This document shows positions 6,685-13,561 of a stretch of 21,946 nucleotides of DNA, one piece after another. Source of the DNA: CAYFUF01 sp964346245 (GTDB taxonomy: Bacteria > Bacillota > Clostridia > Tissierellales > Peptoniphilaceae); the NCBI GenBank assembly GCA_964346245.1, contig CAYFUF010000024.1:1-21946 (forward strand). Direction: 5' to 3'. A model generated the notes under the pieces. That model worked only from the letters and a program-made list of their open reading frames with translations. It had not been told where the DNA came from and searched no databases. Position 1 is the first letter of the stretch. Every line of letters starts with the position of its first letter. The position numbers and the translations under genes are program-made.

Positions 6685-7677
6685 CTATAGATACCAATAG
6701 TAGTTATTCTGGAAGACTTGCCCTTGCTTGCGGATGGTGCTATCTATGGGGACCATAGTCAGGCGCATGAGCTCGGCACCCAGCTTTTCGCAGACTCTTT
6801 TGGAGGCCAGGTTCTTGTAGTTGTTGGTGATGGAAAGGAAGGTCATGCCGTGCTTTTTGGCCAGCTCTCTTAGGAGCAGGCAGGCTCTTGTGGCGTAGGA
6901 ATTGCAGCGGTATTCCTCATGGACCCTGTAGCCGATATTGCCCCCATAGAAGAGGCTCTTGTTGTAGCCGATACGCAGGTCGATTTGACCCACGGCTACA
7001 TCGTCAACCATTATGCGGAAGTAGTAGGCGGGTGCCCAGTCGGAGCCAGGCATAGCTGGGCTTATGTAAAGGAGCTTTAAGCTAAGGTTTCCGTCTTTTA
7101 GGTCGATATCGTTGTAGAATTCGCTGGTTGAGACCGTACTGGTCATGAACTTGAACAGGTCATATCGAACGTCTTGCTCCCAAGGATAGGTCATAGAAAG
7201 GCTTCTCTTTTGCTGGTAATGGTATAGGTTGCCGGTTGGAGTGGAGACAAAGATATGGCCCTCATCCTTCAGGATTCGGCGAGTTTCCATCAAACAAAGG
7301 TAGCGGGAATCCTCCGTTTTGATCTCGCTTAGGAGGCCGATGAGAATGGCGGCGTCAAAGCTCTTATCGGCCAAGTGATAAAGGTCTAGGGGCGACATTC
7401 GGCGGACGCGAAGCGTGCCGTGCTCTTTAATCGGACTTAAGCCGACTACAGCGGTAACATCAAAGCCCTCCTCGGCAAGTTGGATGGCATAGAGCGCTGA
7501 ATCCTCAGTAACGGTTATGATTTTCATGCCCTTATTAAGAAAACGTCGTATTCCCTCTAGTGTGGTGGGAAAATCGCCTAGAGCTGCTTGACTAATCAGC
7601 TTGTCCTCTCGTCTAAATGAGTTCTGCAAGATAGTGGCTATGTCTTTTTTCTCTTGATGTAATTTGTGGTCTGTCAT
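6685..7677 (-). CDS. Methyltransferase-like / GNAT acetyltransferase fusion
   Basis: The product is 330 residues from the ATG at 7677, which has GAGGTGG about five bases upstream; the frame continues to 7710 without a site. The N-terminal half resembles a class I SAM-dependent methyltransferase: a possible strand I (MKIITVTEDSALYAIQLAEEGFDVTAV) at about 50, then DKSFDAAILIGLLSEI and LMETRRILKDEGHIFVSTP, the usual post-I segments. Its GxGxG motif is not clear, so the domain may have lost activity. The C-terminal half, from about 200, is a GNAT fold with GQIDLRIG, GGNIGYRVHEEYRCNSYATRACLLL (acetyl-CoA loop region) and NYKNLASKRVCEKLGAEL. Substrates are unknown. It stands alone between a terminator and a divergent PepSY remnant. 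Confidence 0.72.
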   Translation of the reverse strand: MTDHKLHQEKKDIATILQNSFRREDKLISQAALGDFPTTLEGIRRFLNKGMKIITVTEDSALYAIQLAEEGFDVTAVVGLSPIKEHGTLRVRRMSPLDLYHLADKSFDAAILIGLLSEIKTEDSRYLCLMETRRILKDEGHIFVSTPTGNLYHYQQKRSLSMTYPWEQDVRYDLFKFMTSTVSTSEFYNDIDLKDGNLSLKLLYISPAMPGSDWAPAYYFRIMVDDVAVGQIDLRIGYNKSLFYGGNIGYRVHEEYRCNSYATRACLLLRELAKKHGMTFLSITNNYKNLASKRVCEKLGAELMRLTMVPIDSTIRKQGQVFQNNYYWYL

Positions 7678-7733
7678 CCGCACCACCTCTCTTCTTTGAG
7701 TCTTTCGCAATGCTTGCCTGTTGATTGCAATAT

Positions 7734-7745
7734 TTACAATTGTAA
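7734..7745. promoter_or_regulatory. 12-bp palindrome resembling a cop box
   Basis: TTACAATTGTAA is a perfect palindrome in the divergent gap between the methyltransferase-GNAT and PepSY genes. Its core TACAATTGTA fits TACAnnTGTA, bound by the CopY repressor of Gram-positives and related to BlaI-type sites. It overlaps a poor -35 (TTTACA, 7733-7738) with TATATT 15 bp further. No copper gene is nearby, so the match may be chance. Confidence 0.35.
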
Positions 7746-7796
7746 CACTAGGGTATATTTAACTCCAGAGTAGATCGAACAACTAAGAAGGATTTT

Positions 7797-8251
7797 GTGA
7801 AACGTAAATTAACATTTGGGACAATTACACTATCGCTAGCTTTGCTGTCGATATGAATCAGGCAGTTTCTATTTTCCACGAGACTTTCGAAGATGACTCG
7901 ATTCCAATTACCAATATCGATTTTGATGATGATTTCGGTGACTATGAGTATGAGATCGATGGCTGGAAAGATGGCAGAGAGTACCAATTGACCATCAAGG
8001 CCGATGGCAGCGGCGTTACCGACCAAGAGATTGATAATGAGGATGATGACGATGAGGATGTTCTACCCCTTGCTGATGTCATCTCTCCTGAAGAGGCGAT
8101 GGAGATTGCCCTTGTGAACTCTTCTGGGGGCTATGTCGACGGTTGGGAACTCCAGATGGATGACGGCCGTCCAGTCTATGAGGTAGATATCGAAGGCGGC
8201 AGGGATGTTGATGTCCACGCCATCACCGGTGAGGTAATTGAAATAGACTAA
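7797..8251 (+). pseudogene. Exported PepSY-domain protein, signal peptide out of frame
   Basis: A GTG at 7797 with AAGAAGGA upstream encodes VKRKLTFGTITLSLALLSI, the start of a signal peptide, and then meets TGA at 7854. The mature part lies in another frame: from about 7840 it reads SFAVDMNQAVSIFHETF and continues through two PepSY-like repeats (DYEYEIDGWKDGREYQLTIKADGSG, and EEAMEIALVNSSGGYVDGWELQMDDGRPVYEVDIEGG) to the stop at 8251. The second frame has an ATG at 7853 but no ribosome binding site. The joint therefore lost the end of the signal peptide and any lipobox, and shifted frame. PepSY domains occur in secreted proteins and protease propeptides. The coding part is very acidic. Confidence 0.78.
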
Positions 8252-8281
8252 TGTAGCAGTGTTTGATAAGCTATTTCGCAT

Positions 8282-8605
8282 TTAAAAAAAGGCAAAGCCT
8301 ACCCCAGGGATGAAGTCTGGAATCGCATCGATGGGGGAGACGAAGTAAACGAGGGCGCTGATGATAGCCAACATCGTGCCTCTGGGAAAGCGACGATAGC
8401 TGCCTTTGACGTAGCTTTTCAGCATGGAGATAAGTATGGGCAGCTTAGCAAGCTCCCTGCCACCTACTGGTATCTTCTTCAGCTTTTTCTCTAGGTTTTG
8501 CAGGAGTCTTTCCAGCTTGTCCTGGTCCTGCAGAAGCTCTTCCGCCTCGTCATATCGGCCGATGAGCTCGGTCTCAGCTCTTTTCTTGGTAAAAGGTAGT
8601 CTCAT
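8282..8605 (-). CDS. YkvA family (DUF1232) protein, C-terminally truncated
   Basis: The product is 107 residues from the ATG at 8605, where AAGGAG lies five bases upstream; an earlier start at 8632 has no site. A charged, coiled-coil-like N-terminal half (AEELLQDQDKLERLLQNLEKKLKK) precedes the DUF1232 core, MLAIISALVYFVSPIDAIPDFIPGVG, with the diagnostic SPIDxIPDFIPGVG. In the family this continues into a second hydrophobic helix (roughly GxxDDxxVLxxxL); here it ends after FAFF and a stop within a T-rich run. About 30 residues are missing, so the membrane hairpin is incomplete. It converges with the PepSY remnant, only 30 bp away. Function in the family is unknown. Confidence 0.75.
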   Translation of the reverse strand: MRLPFTKKRAETELIGRYDEAEELLQDQDKLERLLQNLEKKLKKIPVGGRELAKLPILISMLKSYVKGSYRRFPRGTMLAIISALVYFVSPIDAIPDFIPGVGFAFF

Positions 8606-8649
8606 CTCTTCTCCTTCAATCGTTAGGTCCACTTCGTTATCATTACTAG

Positions 8650-9192
8650 GTCATAGATGCCCAGCAGTATGGCCAATATGGCAGTTCCAACCAGCAGTAT
8701 GGCCAATATGGCAGCGCGAACCAGCAGTATGGCCAATACGGCAACCAAAACTACCAAGCGCAAAACGCCTATCCTAACCAAGGAGGATACAGACCGTACG
8801 ATAGCCAAGGGACCGAGACGGACAGCATGAACATCCTCCTACTGATTGGCACGATAATGACCGCGCTAGCTGCAGCCTTATTGCTAGTCGGTTACGTGAA
8901 GATACTCATGGATGCCAATTGGGATGCCTTCAACACTTCCGCACTACTCATTCTCTTAGTTACCTTTGCCCAGGTTGCCGTCTTCGTGATTGCCGCAATC
9001 GTCGGCTTCAAGTTCATTAAAGAGAAGACCAAGAACCCCATTCTCATCATCCTGGGTGTTCTGCTGGTGGGTATTTCCCTGTACTCGCTGATCGCAGACA
9101 TCAACCACGGTTCCACCCTCATTATTATCAATGGCGCCTTAGTAGTCGGTTCTGTCATCTACCTCATTGGAGCAATCCAAGCCCGCAGATAA
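8650..9192 (+). pseudogene. Membrane protein with YGQ-rich N-terminus, start lost
   Basis: An open frame from 8650, just after an in-frame TAG at 8647, encodes a Gln/Tyr/Gly-rich stretch (DAQQYGQYGSS, then two more copies of NQQYGQYG), a linker NQGGYRPYDSQ, and from 8827 a 121-residue hydrophobic domain with about four membrane segments (MNILLLIGTIMTALAAALLLVGYVKILM, LLILLVTFAQVAVFVIAAIVG, NPILIILGVLLVGISLYSLI, TLIIINGALVVGSVIYLIGAI). No start codon or ribosome binding site precedes the repeats, and the ATG at 8827 has no site either, so the true 5' end seems deleted. Proteins with such low-complexity tails before small multi-pass domains are common in Bacillota; this family is not recognised. 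A strong terminator follows. The hydrophobic frame on the opposite strand here is a shadow. Confidence 0.6.
8659..8748 (+). repeat. Three 30-bp coding repeats (QQYGQYG units)
   Basis: Three tandem 30-bp units start at 8659, 8689 and 8719 and encode A/NQQYGQYGSx. The first two differ only at their ends; the third has TAC for TAT and Asn for Ser. They form the low-complexity N-terminal tail of the membrane protein remnant. Confidence 0.85.
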
Positions 9193-9202
9193 TACAATTA
9201 GT

Positions 9203-9240
9203 AAGCCGCTGCATGAAGAGCTCATGCAGCGGCTTTTTTT
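9203..9240 (+). terminator. Rho-independent terminator
   Basis: AAGCCGCTGCATG (9203-9215) pairs perfectly with CATGCAGCGGCTT (9223-9235), loop of seven bases, and a run of seven Ts ends at 9240. It closes the membrane-protein remnant. Confidence 0.9.
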
Positions 9241-9266
9241 ATGCCTTGGGTTAGCCACGAAGGCCC

Positions 9267-9366
9267 TGCGACCTTAAAATATCCTCATCCGAATTTTACT
9301 AGCCAGTTTTGGGGCATGCGACCTTAAGATAATCATATCCTGATCTTTATTAGCCCCAACTCAGCA
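9267..9366. repeat. Two degenerate ~50-bp tandem units
   Basis: TGCGACCTTAA at 9267 recurs 50 bp later at 9317, and both copies continue in parallel: ATA, then an ATCC, a T-rich stretch, and TTTA(C/T)TAGCC. The GACCTTA start and the TCCTCA inside copy one recall the array at 1-368, but kinship is uncertain. The surrounding 9241-9371 holds no gene. Confidence 0.55.
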
Positions 9367-9371
9367 GAAAC

Positions 9372-9404
9372 GAAAAAACCGCCACAGGCATTAGCTGCGG
9401 CGGT
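9372..9404 (-). terminator. Terminator of the lipoprotein gene
   Basis: On the minus strand ACCGCCGCAG and CTGTGGCGGT form a 10-bp stem with one mismatch and a 7-base loop, followed by TTTTTTCG. It lies 20 bp after the stop codon of the minus-strand lipoprotein gene. Confidence 0.85.
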
Positions 9405-9424
9405 CATTAGGTGAGATTCAATTG

Positions 9425-10213
9425 TTATTTGAAATGAACCTCATTGATTACTTGGTTGAAGAAGTTCACTGCTTCATCTGGGGTATTGAAGCCCGTGTTG
9501 AAGAACATGACGAAGCCGGCATAGCTATTGTCTCCGTCCGTGCCTAGGGCTAACAGGGATTGGTCGCCAACGCCAGGAATGGAACCTTGGATATAGTAGA
9601 ATTGTTTGCCGTTCACTTCGATTGGCATTGCATCGCTTCTGTCCTCTACAAAGTTAGGTGCGATTGATTCAATTAGGGACTCTAGCGTGAATTCGCCTTT
9701 CTTTGCATCGGAGTATTCGATAGAGATATAGTACACTTCATTGTAGTCTTGGCTGGTGTGGTCGCCATGGAGTTGGTACATGTCGACCAGGTACTGGACG
9801 TCATTTTGGACACCTTGTTCAACATAGCTGTCATAGACCGCTTTGTTGGTCGCTTCGGTATCTTCGACTAGACGAGTCCAATCCGAGGAGACTTTGTAGC
9901 TGTAGTTCGAGAATTCCTTAGGGGTATCTAAGTTGACGGATACTGTACCTGTGCTGCCACCTTCAGTAATTTCGGAAGACTCCTGGATAGATTCAGAGGA
10001 CTCCTGGATAGATTCAGAAGACTCTTCGATAGACTCTGATAAGACGGATGACTCTTCGTTGGATACTTGAGCGCTTTCTTCAGAAGATTCAACGACACTA
10101 CTTGGACTAGATTCTTGGGAATTGCCGCCAAAGAAACCACTATCATCATTGCAACCCACTGCGAATAAGAATAGTGATGATACGCCAATGACCAAGGCTT
10201 GTTTTAATTTCAT
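9425..10213 (-). CDS. Ser/Glu-rich lipoprotein of unknown function
   Basis: The product is 262 residues from the ATG at 10213, chosen because AGGAG lies just upstream; the frame runs on to 10279 without a site. MKLKQALVIGVSSLFLFAVGC is a lipoprotein signal with lipobox AVGC, so the protein should be diacylated and anchored on the outer face of the membrane. Residues 30-80 are a low-complexity linker of ESSESIQ-type repeats, similar in style to the linker of the broken flavoprotein at 4751. The C-terminal 180 residues form a compact domain (EFSNYSYKVSSDWTRLVED ... VNGKQFYYIQGSIPGV ... GFVMFFNTGFNTPDEAVNFFNQVINEVHF) that loosely recalls PsbP/DcrB-like folds; no family is firmly recognised. It has its own terminator. 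Confidence 0.82.
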   Translation of the reverse strand: MKLKQALVIGVSSLFLFAVGCNDDSGFFGGNSQESSPSSVVESSEESAQVSNEESSVLSESIEESSESIQESSESIQESSEITEGGSTGTVSVNLDTPKEFSNYSYKVSSDWTRLVEDTEATNKAVYDSYVEQGVQNDVQYLVDMYQLHGDHTSQDYNEVYYISIEYSDAKKGEFTLESLIESIAPNFVEDRSDAMPIEVNGKQFYYIQGSIPGVGDQSLLALGTDGDNSYAGFVMFFNTGFNTPDEAVNFFNQVINEVHFK

Positions 10214-10446
10214 ATTTTCTCCTAAGTGCTTAGTTGTTGTCCACATTCCTGTGACAATCATGGGGGTTATTCCTCGCATGATAGGCTTTATTCTACCGAT
10301 TAATCAGTAAAAAATCTATAAGATACTAATTAAATACCCCAAAATGGACGAATTTATTTCAAGACGTTAAAAACCGTATGGATTCAAACCTTCGGTACGA
10401 AGATGACCTGCTTGAGCGATAGATAAGGGATGAACCGGACACCGGC

Positions 10447-11475
10447 CTATAGCAGTTCAGCCATCTCATAGATCAAGGATTCAGTCTTGTCCCAACCCAA
10501 GCAAGGGTCGGTGATGGATTGGCCGAAGCAGCTGCCGCCAACACTTTGGCAACCGTCTTCCAGGTAGCTCTCAATCATGAAGCCACGGACAAGTTTTTTG
10601 ATGTCTTTTGAGTGGCGAGTGGAGTGAAGAACTTCTCGGAGGATACGAGGTTGCTGCAGGTAGTCCTTATTGGAGTTGGAATGGTTGCAGTCAATCACTA
10701 CGCCAGGGTTTGCTACATCAAGCTTTTGGTAGAGCTCATTGACCCGGACGAGATTCTCGTAGTGGTAGTTAGGCAGGGCGTTGCCATATTGGTCGACGAA
10801 ACCACGCAGGATGGCATGAGCATAGGGGTTGCCCTCACTCTCGACCTCCCAGCCTCGGTACTCGAAGGTATGGGCTTGTTGGGCGGCATAGATGGCATTC
10901 ATCATGACGGATAGGTCGCCAGAGGTAGGGTTTTTCATGCCAGCAGGTATGCCAATTCCTGAAGCGACCAGGCGGTGGTGTTGGTTCTCAACAGAACGAG
11001 CACCGACAGCGACATAGGAGAGGAGGTCGTCCAGGTAACGGTGGTTCTCCGGATAGAGCATCTCATCCGCACAGGACATGCCGTAGTCGACGAGGGCTTT
11101 CATGTGGAGTTTGCGGATGGCAATCGTCCCCTTGATCAAGTCGGGCTTTTGTTTGGGGTCTGGTGATTCAGCCATCCCCTTGTAGCCCGTTCCCTTAGTC
11201 CTTGGCTTGTTAGTATAAATGCGGGGAATAAAAAGGAGCTTATCCTTTACTTTCTCTTGGACGGGAAGCAGCTTTTCAATATAGGTGAGGACGCTGATCT
11301 CGTTATCTGCTGAACAGGGGCCGATGATAAGCAGGAGGCGGTCATCGTCTCCCCGTAAAATGCGCTCAATCTCCCTATCCCGTTCTTGTTTTCGTTCAAA
11401 AGCCTCTTCCGTTAGGGGATATTGATTCTTGATTTCCATAGGAATCGGCAATTTGCCAATGAAATTCATCTTCAT
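10447..11475 (-). CDS. DAHP synthase, type I
   Basis: The 342-residue enzyme condenses phosphoenolpyruvate and erythrose 4-phosphate to DAHP, the entry step of aromatic biosynthesis. It belongs to the AroF/G/H class: LLLIIGPCSADNE at about 48, RIYTNKPRTKGTGYKG at about 85 (PEP and phosphate binding), CADEMLYPENHRYLDDLLSYVAVGARSVENQ, PAGMKNPTSGD, and VVIDCNHSNSNKDYLQQ near the metal site. There is no fused chorismate mutase. Feedback residues cannot be assigned, so the F/G/H letter is not certain. The ATG has GAAAGG upstream. It is the last gene of the operon, 27 bp after tyrA. No clear terminator was seen in the 233 bp between it and the lipoprotein start at 10213, although first-step enzymes are often placed first. 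Confidence 0.93.
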   Translation of the reverse strand: MKMNFIGKLPIPMEIKNQYPLTEEAFERKQERDREIERILRGDDDRLLLIIGPCSADNEISVLTYIEKLLPVQEKVKDKLLFIPRIYTNKPRTKGTGYKGMAESPDPKQKPDLIKGTIAIRKLHMKALVDYGMSCADEMLYPENHRYLDDLLSYVAVGARSVENQHHRLVASGIGIPAGMKNPTSGDLSVMMNAIYAAQQAHTFEYRGWEVESEGNPYAHAILRGFVDQYGNALPNYHYENLVRVNELYQKLDVANPGVVIDCNHSNSNKDYLQQPRILREVLHSTRHSKDIKKLVRGFMIESYLEDGCQSVGGSCFGQSITDPCLGWDKTESLIYEMAELL

Positions 11476-11502
11476 GACTAGACCTTTCTGTCTACAGCTC
11501 GA

Positions 11503-12357
11503 CTAATCAAAGAGCTTTCGTCTTCTCGTTGATTTTCTCATTAATTCTTTCATTCGTTCAGCATCTTCTTCCCTTAAGGCGGTTTTTAGCTCATCGAAAG
11601 AGGCTTCGAAGGCCTCCATATGGTTAAGCAGTTGAGTCTTGTTTAAGAGGAAGAGCTCTGTCCACATATCTTCGTTTATCTTGGCTATTCTTGTCAAGTC
11701 TCGAAAGGAGTCACCCGTGTAATCGACCAGGTGGTCCGAATCGTTGGAATTCATCAAGGAGACAGCAATGCAGTGGGTAAGCTGGGATAAAAAGCCAATC
11801 ATGTCGTCATGAGCCTCAGGACTTAAGACCGAGATGTGGCGAAAACCAAGCTCACTGCCTAATTCCTTGCAGGCATCCACCGCCTCCTTACTGTTGCGAG
11901 GCGTGGGGGTGACGATGAAATTCGCCACATGGAAAATCTCATCTGTAGCATTTTGCACGCCGTAGACTTCCCGGCCGGCCATGGGGTGGGAGGCAATAAA
12001 CTCGACACCACGAGGAAGCCGGTCTTGGATGTGGGCAACGATAGCAACCTTGACTCCCGTCACATCGGTCACGAGCGTGCCGGGCTCAAGTAGGTCGCCG
12101 TAGTCATCTATCCACTGGAGGAGGGCTTCGGGATAAAGCGCGAATATAATCAAATCGGCTTCCTTGATCCAGGCCTCCTCCACCTGGGTGGATCCCTGGT
12201 CGATGATGGACTTTTCCAAGGCGAAATCCACAGAGGATTGAGACTTGGTGATTGCTCGAATGCGGTAGCCCTTCTTTTTAAGGGCAATACCATAGGAACC
12301 GCCCATCAAGCCCAAACCCACCAGCAGGATATCCTGGATAGTTTTTTTATAGCGCAT
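11503..12357 (-). CDS. Prephenate dehydrogenase
   Basis: The 284-residue enzyme oxidatively decarboxylates prephenate to 4-hydroxyphenylpyruvate for tyrosine. LLVGLGLMGGSYGIALKKKGY is the NAD(P)-binding glycine motif; SHPMAGREVYGVQ at about 120 and LSQLTHCIAVSL at about 190 carry the conserved histidines. It lacks the C-terminal ACT domain found in many Bacillota TyrA proteins (about 360 residues), so feedback by tyrosine through that domain is not expected. The ATG lies inside the end of aroA (11-bp overlap) with GAGGTGAC upstream, which implies translational coupling. Confidence 0.93.
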   Translation of the reverse strand: MRYKKTIQDILLVGLGLMGGSYGIALKKKGYRIRAITKSQSSVDFALEKSIIDQGSTQVEEAWIKEADLIIFALYPEALLQWIDDYGDLLEPGTLVTDVTGVKVAIVAHIQDRLPRGVEFIASHPMAGREVYGVQNATDEIFHVANFIVTPTPRNSKEAVDACKELGSELGFRHISVLSPEAHDDMIGFLSQLTHCIAVSLMNSNDSDHLVDYTGDSFRDLTRIAKINEDMWTELFLLNKTQLLNHMEAFEASFDELKTALREEDAERMKELMRKSTRRRKLFD

Positions 12358-13561
12358 GGCTAGTCACCTCAATACCCAGGTCCTTAATCGTTTTGAAGAA
12401 GCTAGGGTAGCTCTTGGTGACAGCCTCAGCCCCCTCGATGCGACCCCCATAGATCGATGCGAGGACGGAGCAGGCCATGACGATGCGGTGATCATTATGC
12501 CCCTCAAAAGCAGCTGTTGGCGCACTCATCTGACCGCCAGGAACGACGACATAGTCATCATAGATTTCTAGCTTGACGCCCATCTTTTGCAGTTCATGGG
12601 CCATAGCCGTGACCCTATTACTCTCCTTGGCGGCCAAGCGGCGTGTCTCGGTAAAGGTCGCCCCTTGGAAGTAGGCCGCTAGGGCAAAGAGGATAGGCCC
12701 CAAGTCGGGACAGTTCTCTAGCGACAGGGTGGGGCGGCCCGATTGAATTTCCTTGAAATAATCCTGGTAGACCCGGTCTCCCTGCCCACTCACGGGATTT
12801 AGATTGGTCACTTCGACATTGCCCCCCAACAGGGTAAAGGCATCGAGGAAAGCGGCATTGGAGTAGTCCGCCTCCACCTTGGCATTCGTGGGCTGATATT
12901 TTTGACCGCCGGAAATGAAGTACTGGTGCTTGTCTACTTGGTCAATGCGTATGCCAAAGTTGGCCAAGATTTCGATGGTCAGGTCAATGTAGGGTTGGCT
13001 TTGAACCGGCTCTTGGATCTCCAAGAGAGAATTCTTGTAGAGGAGGGGGAGGGCAAAGAAGAGACCGGAGATAAACTGGCTGCTGATATTGCCCGCCACC
13101 GTGTAGTTACCTGCAGGCAGGGGACCCTGGACGACCACCTCATCGTCATTTTGTGCGTAATAGAAGCCCTTGGTTTCAGCTAAGTAAGCATAGATGCTCA
13201 TCGGCCGCTTCATTAGACCAGCAGCCCCTCGGAGGGTAATCTTCTTCTCGGTAAGCAGGGCGAGGGGAACGAAAAAGCGCATGGTCGACCCGCTTTCTCG
13301 GCAATAGAGCTTCATGGAGGGGTTGGCCCTACGAATATTCATGCCGGTCAGGTAGATGCTCTTATTCAAATACTGCCAGTTGACTCCAAGGGTGCTCAGG
13401 CAATCTAGCGTTGCCTTGATATCCTCACTGAGTTCGATGTTCTGGACGATGCTGTCGCCCTCAGCTAGGCTAGCACAGATCAGCATCCGGTGGGCAAGGC
13501 TCTTCGAGGGAGGTGCTTCTACTTGCCCTTTCGCTTTGGATGGACCGATATTTACAATCAT
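12347..13561 (-). CDS. EPSP synthase (3-phosphoshikimate 1-carboxyvinyltransferase)
   Basis: The 404-residue enzyme joins PEP to shikimate 3-phosphate. Motifs: PSKSLAHRMLICASLAEG at about 18, YCRESGSTMRFFVPLALL at about 87, GLMKRPM, QFISGLFFALPLL, DYSNAAFLDAF at about 240, ESNRVTAMAHELQKMG and EGHNDHRIVMACSVLA near the end. It is somewhat shorter than the usual 425-430 residues, but all motif blocks are present. The start codon overlaps the aroE-aroK stop (ATGA), and the end overlaps tyrA, so three consecutive genes are coupled. Confidence 0.95.
   Translation of the reverse strand: MIVNIGPSKAKGQVEAPPSKSLAHRMLICASLAEGDSIVQNIELSEDIKATLDCLSTLGVNWQYLNKSIYLTGMNIRRANPSMKLYCRESGSTMRFFVPLALLTEKKITLRGAAGLMKRPMSIYAYLAETKGFYYAQNDDEVVVQGPLPAGNYTVAGNISSQFISGLFFALPLLYKNSLLEIQEPVQSQPYIDLTIEILANFGIRIDQVDKHQYFISGGQKYQPTNAKVEADYSNAAFLDAFTLLGGNVEVTNLNPVSGQGDRVYQDYFKEIQSGRPTLSLENCPDLGPILFALAAYFQGATFTETRRLAAKESNRVTAMAHELQKMGVKLEIYDDYVVVPGGQMSAPTAAFEGHNDHRIVMACSVLASIYGGRIEGAEAVTKSYPSFFKTIKDLGIEVTSHAL

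Noticed and set aside
8623..8808. Hydrophobic 61-residue minus-strand protein
   Set aside because: Its repeated hydrophobic segments are the antisense reading of the QQYGQYG coding repeats; it overlaps the YkvA start region and lacks a ribosome binding site.
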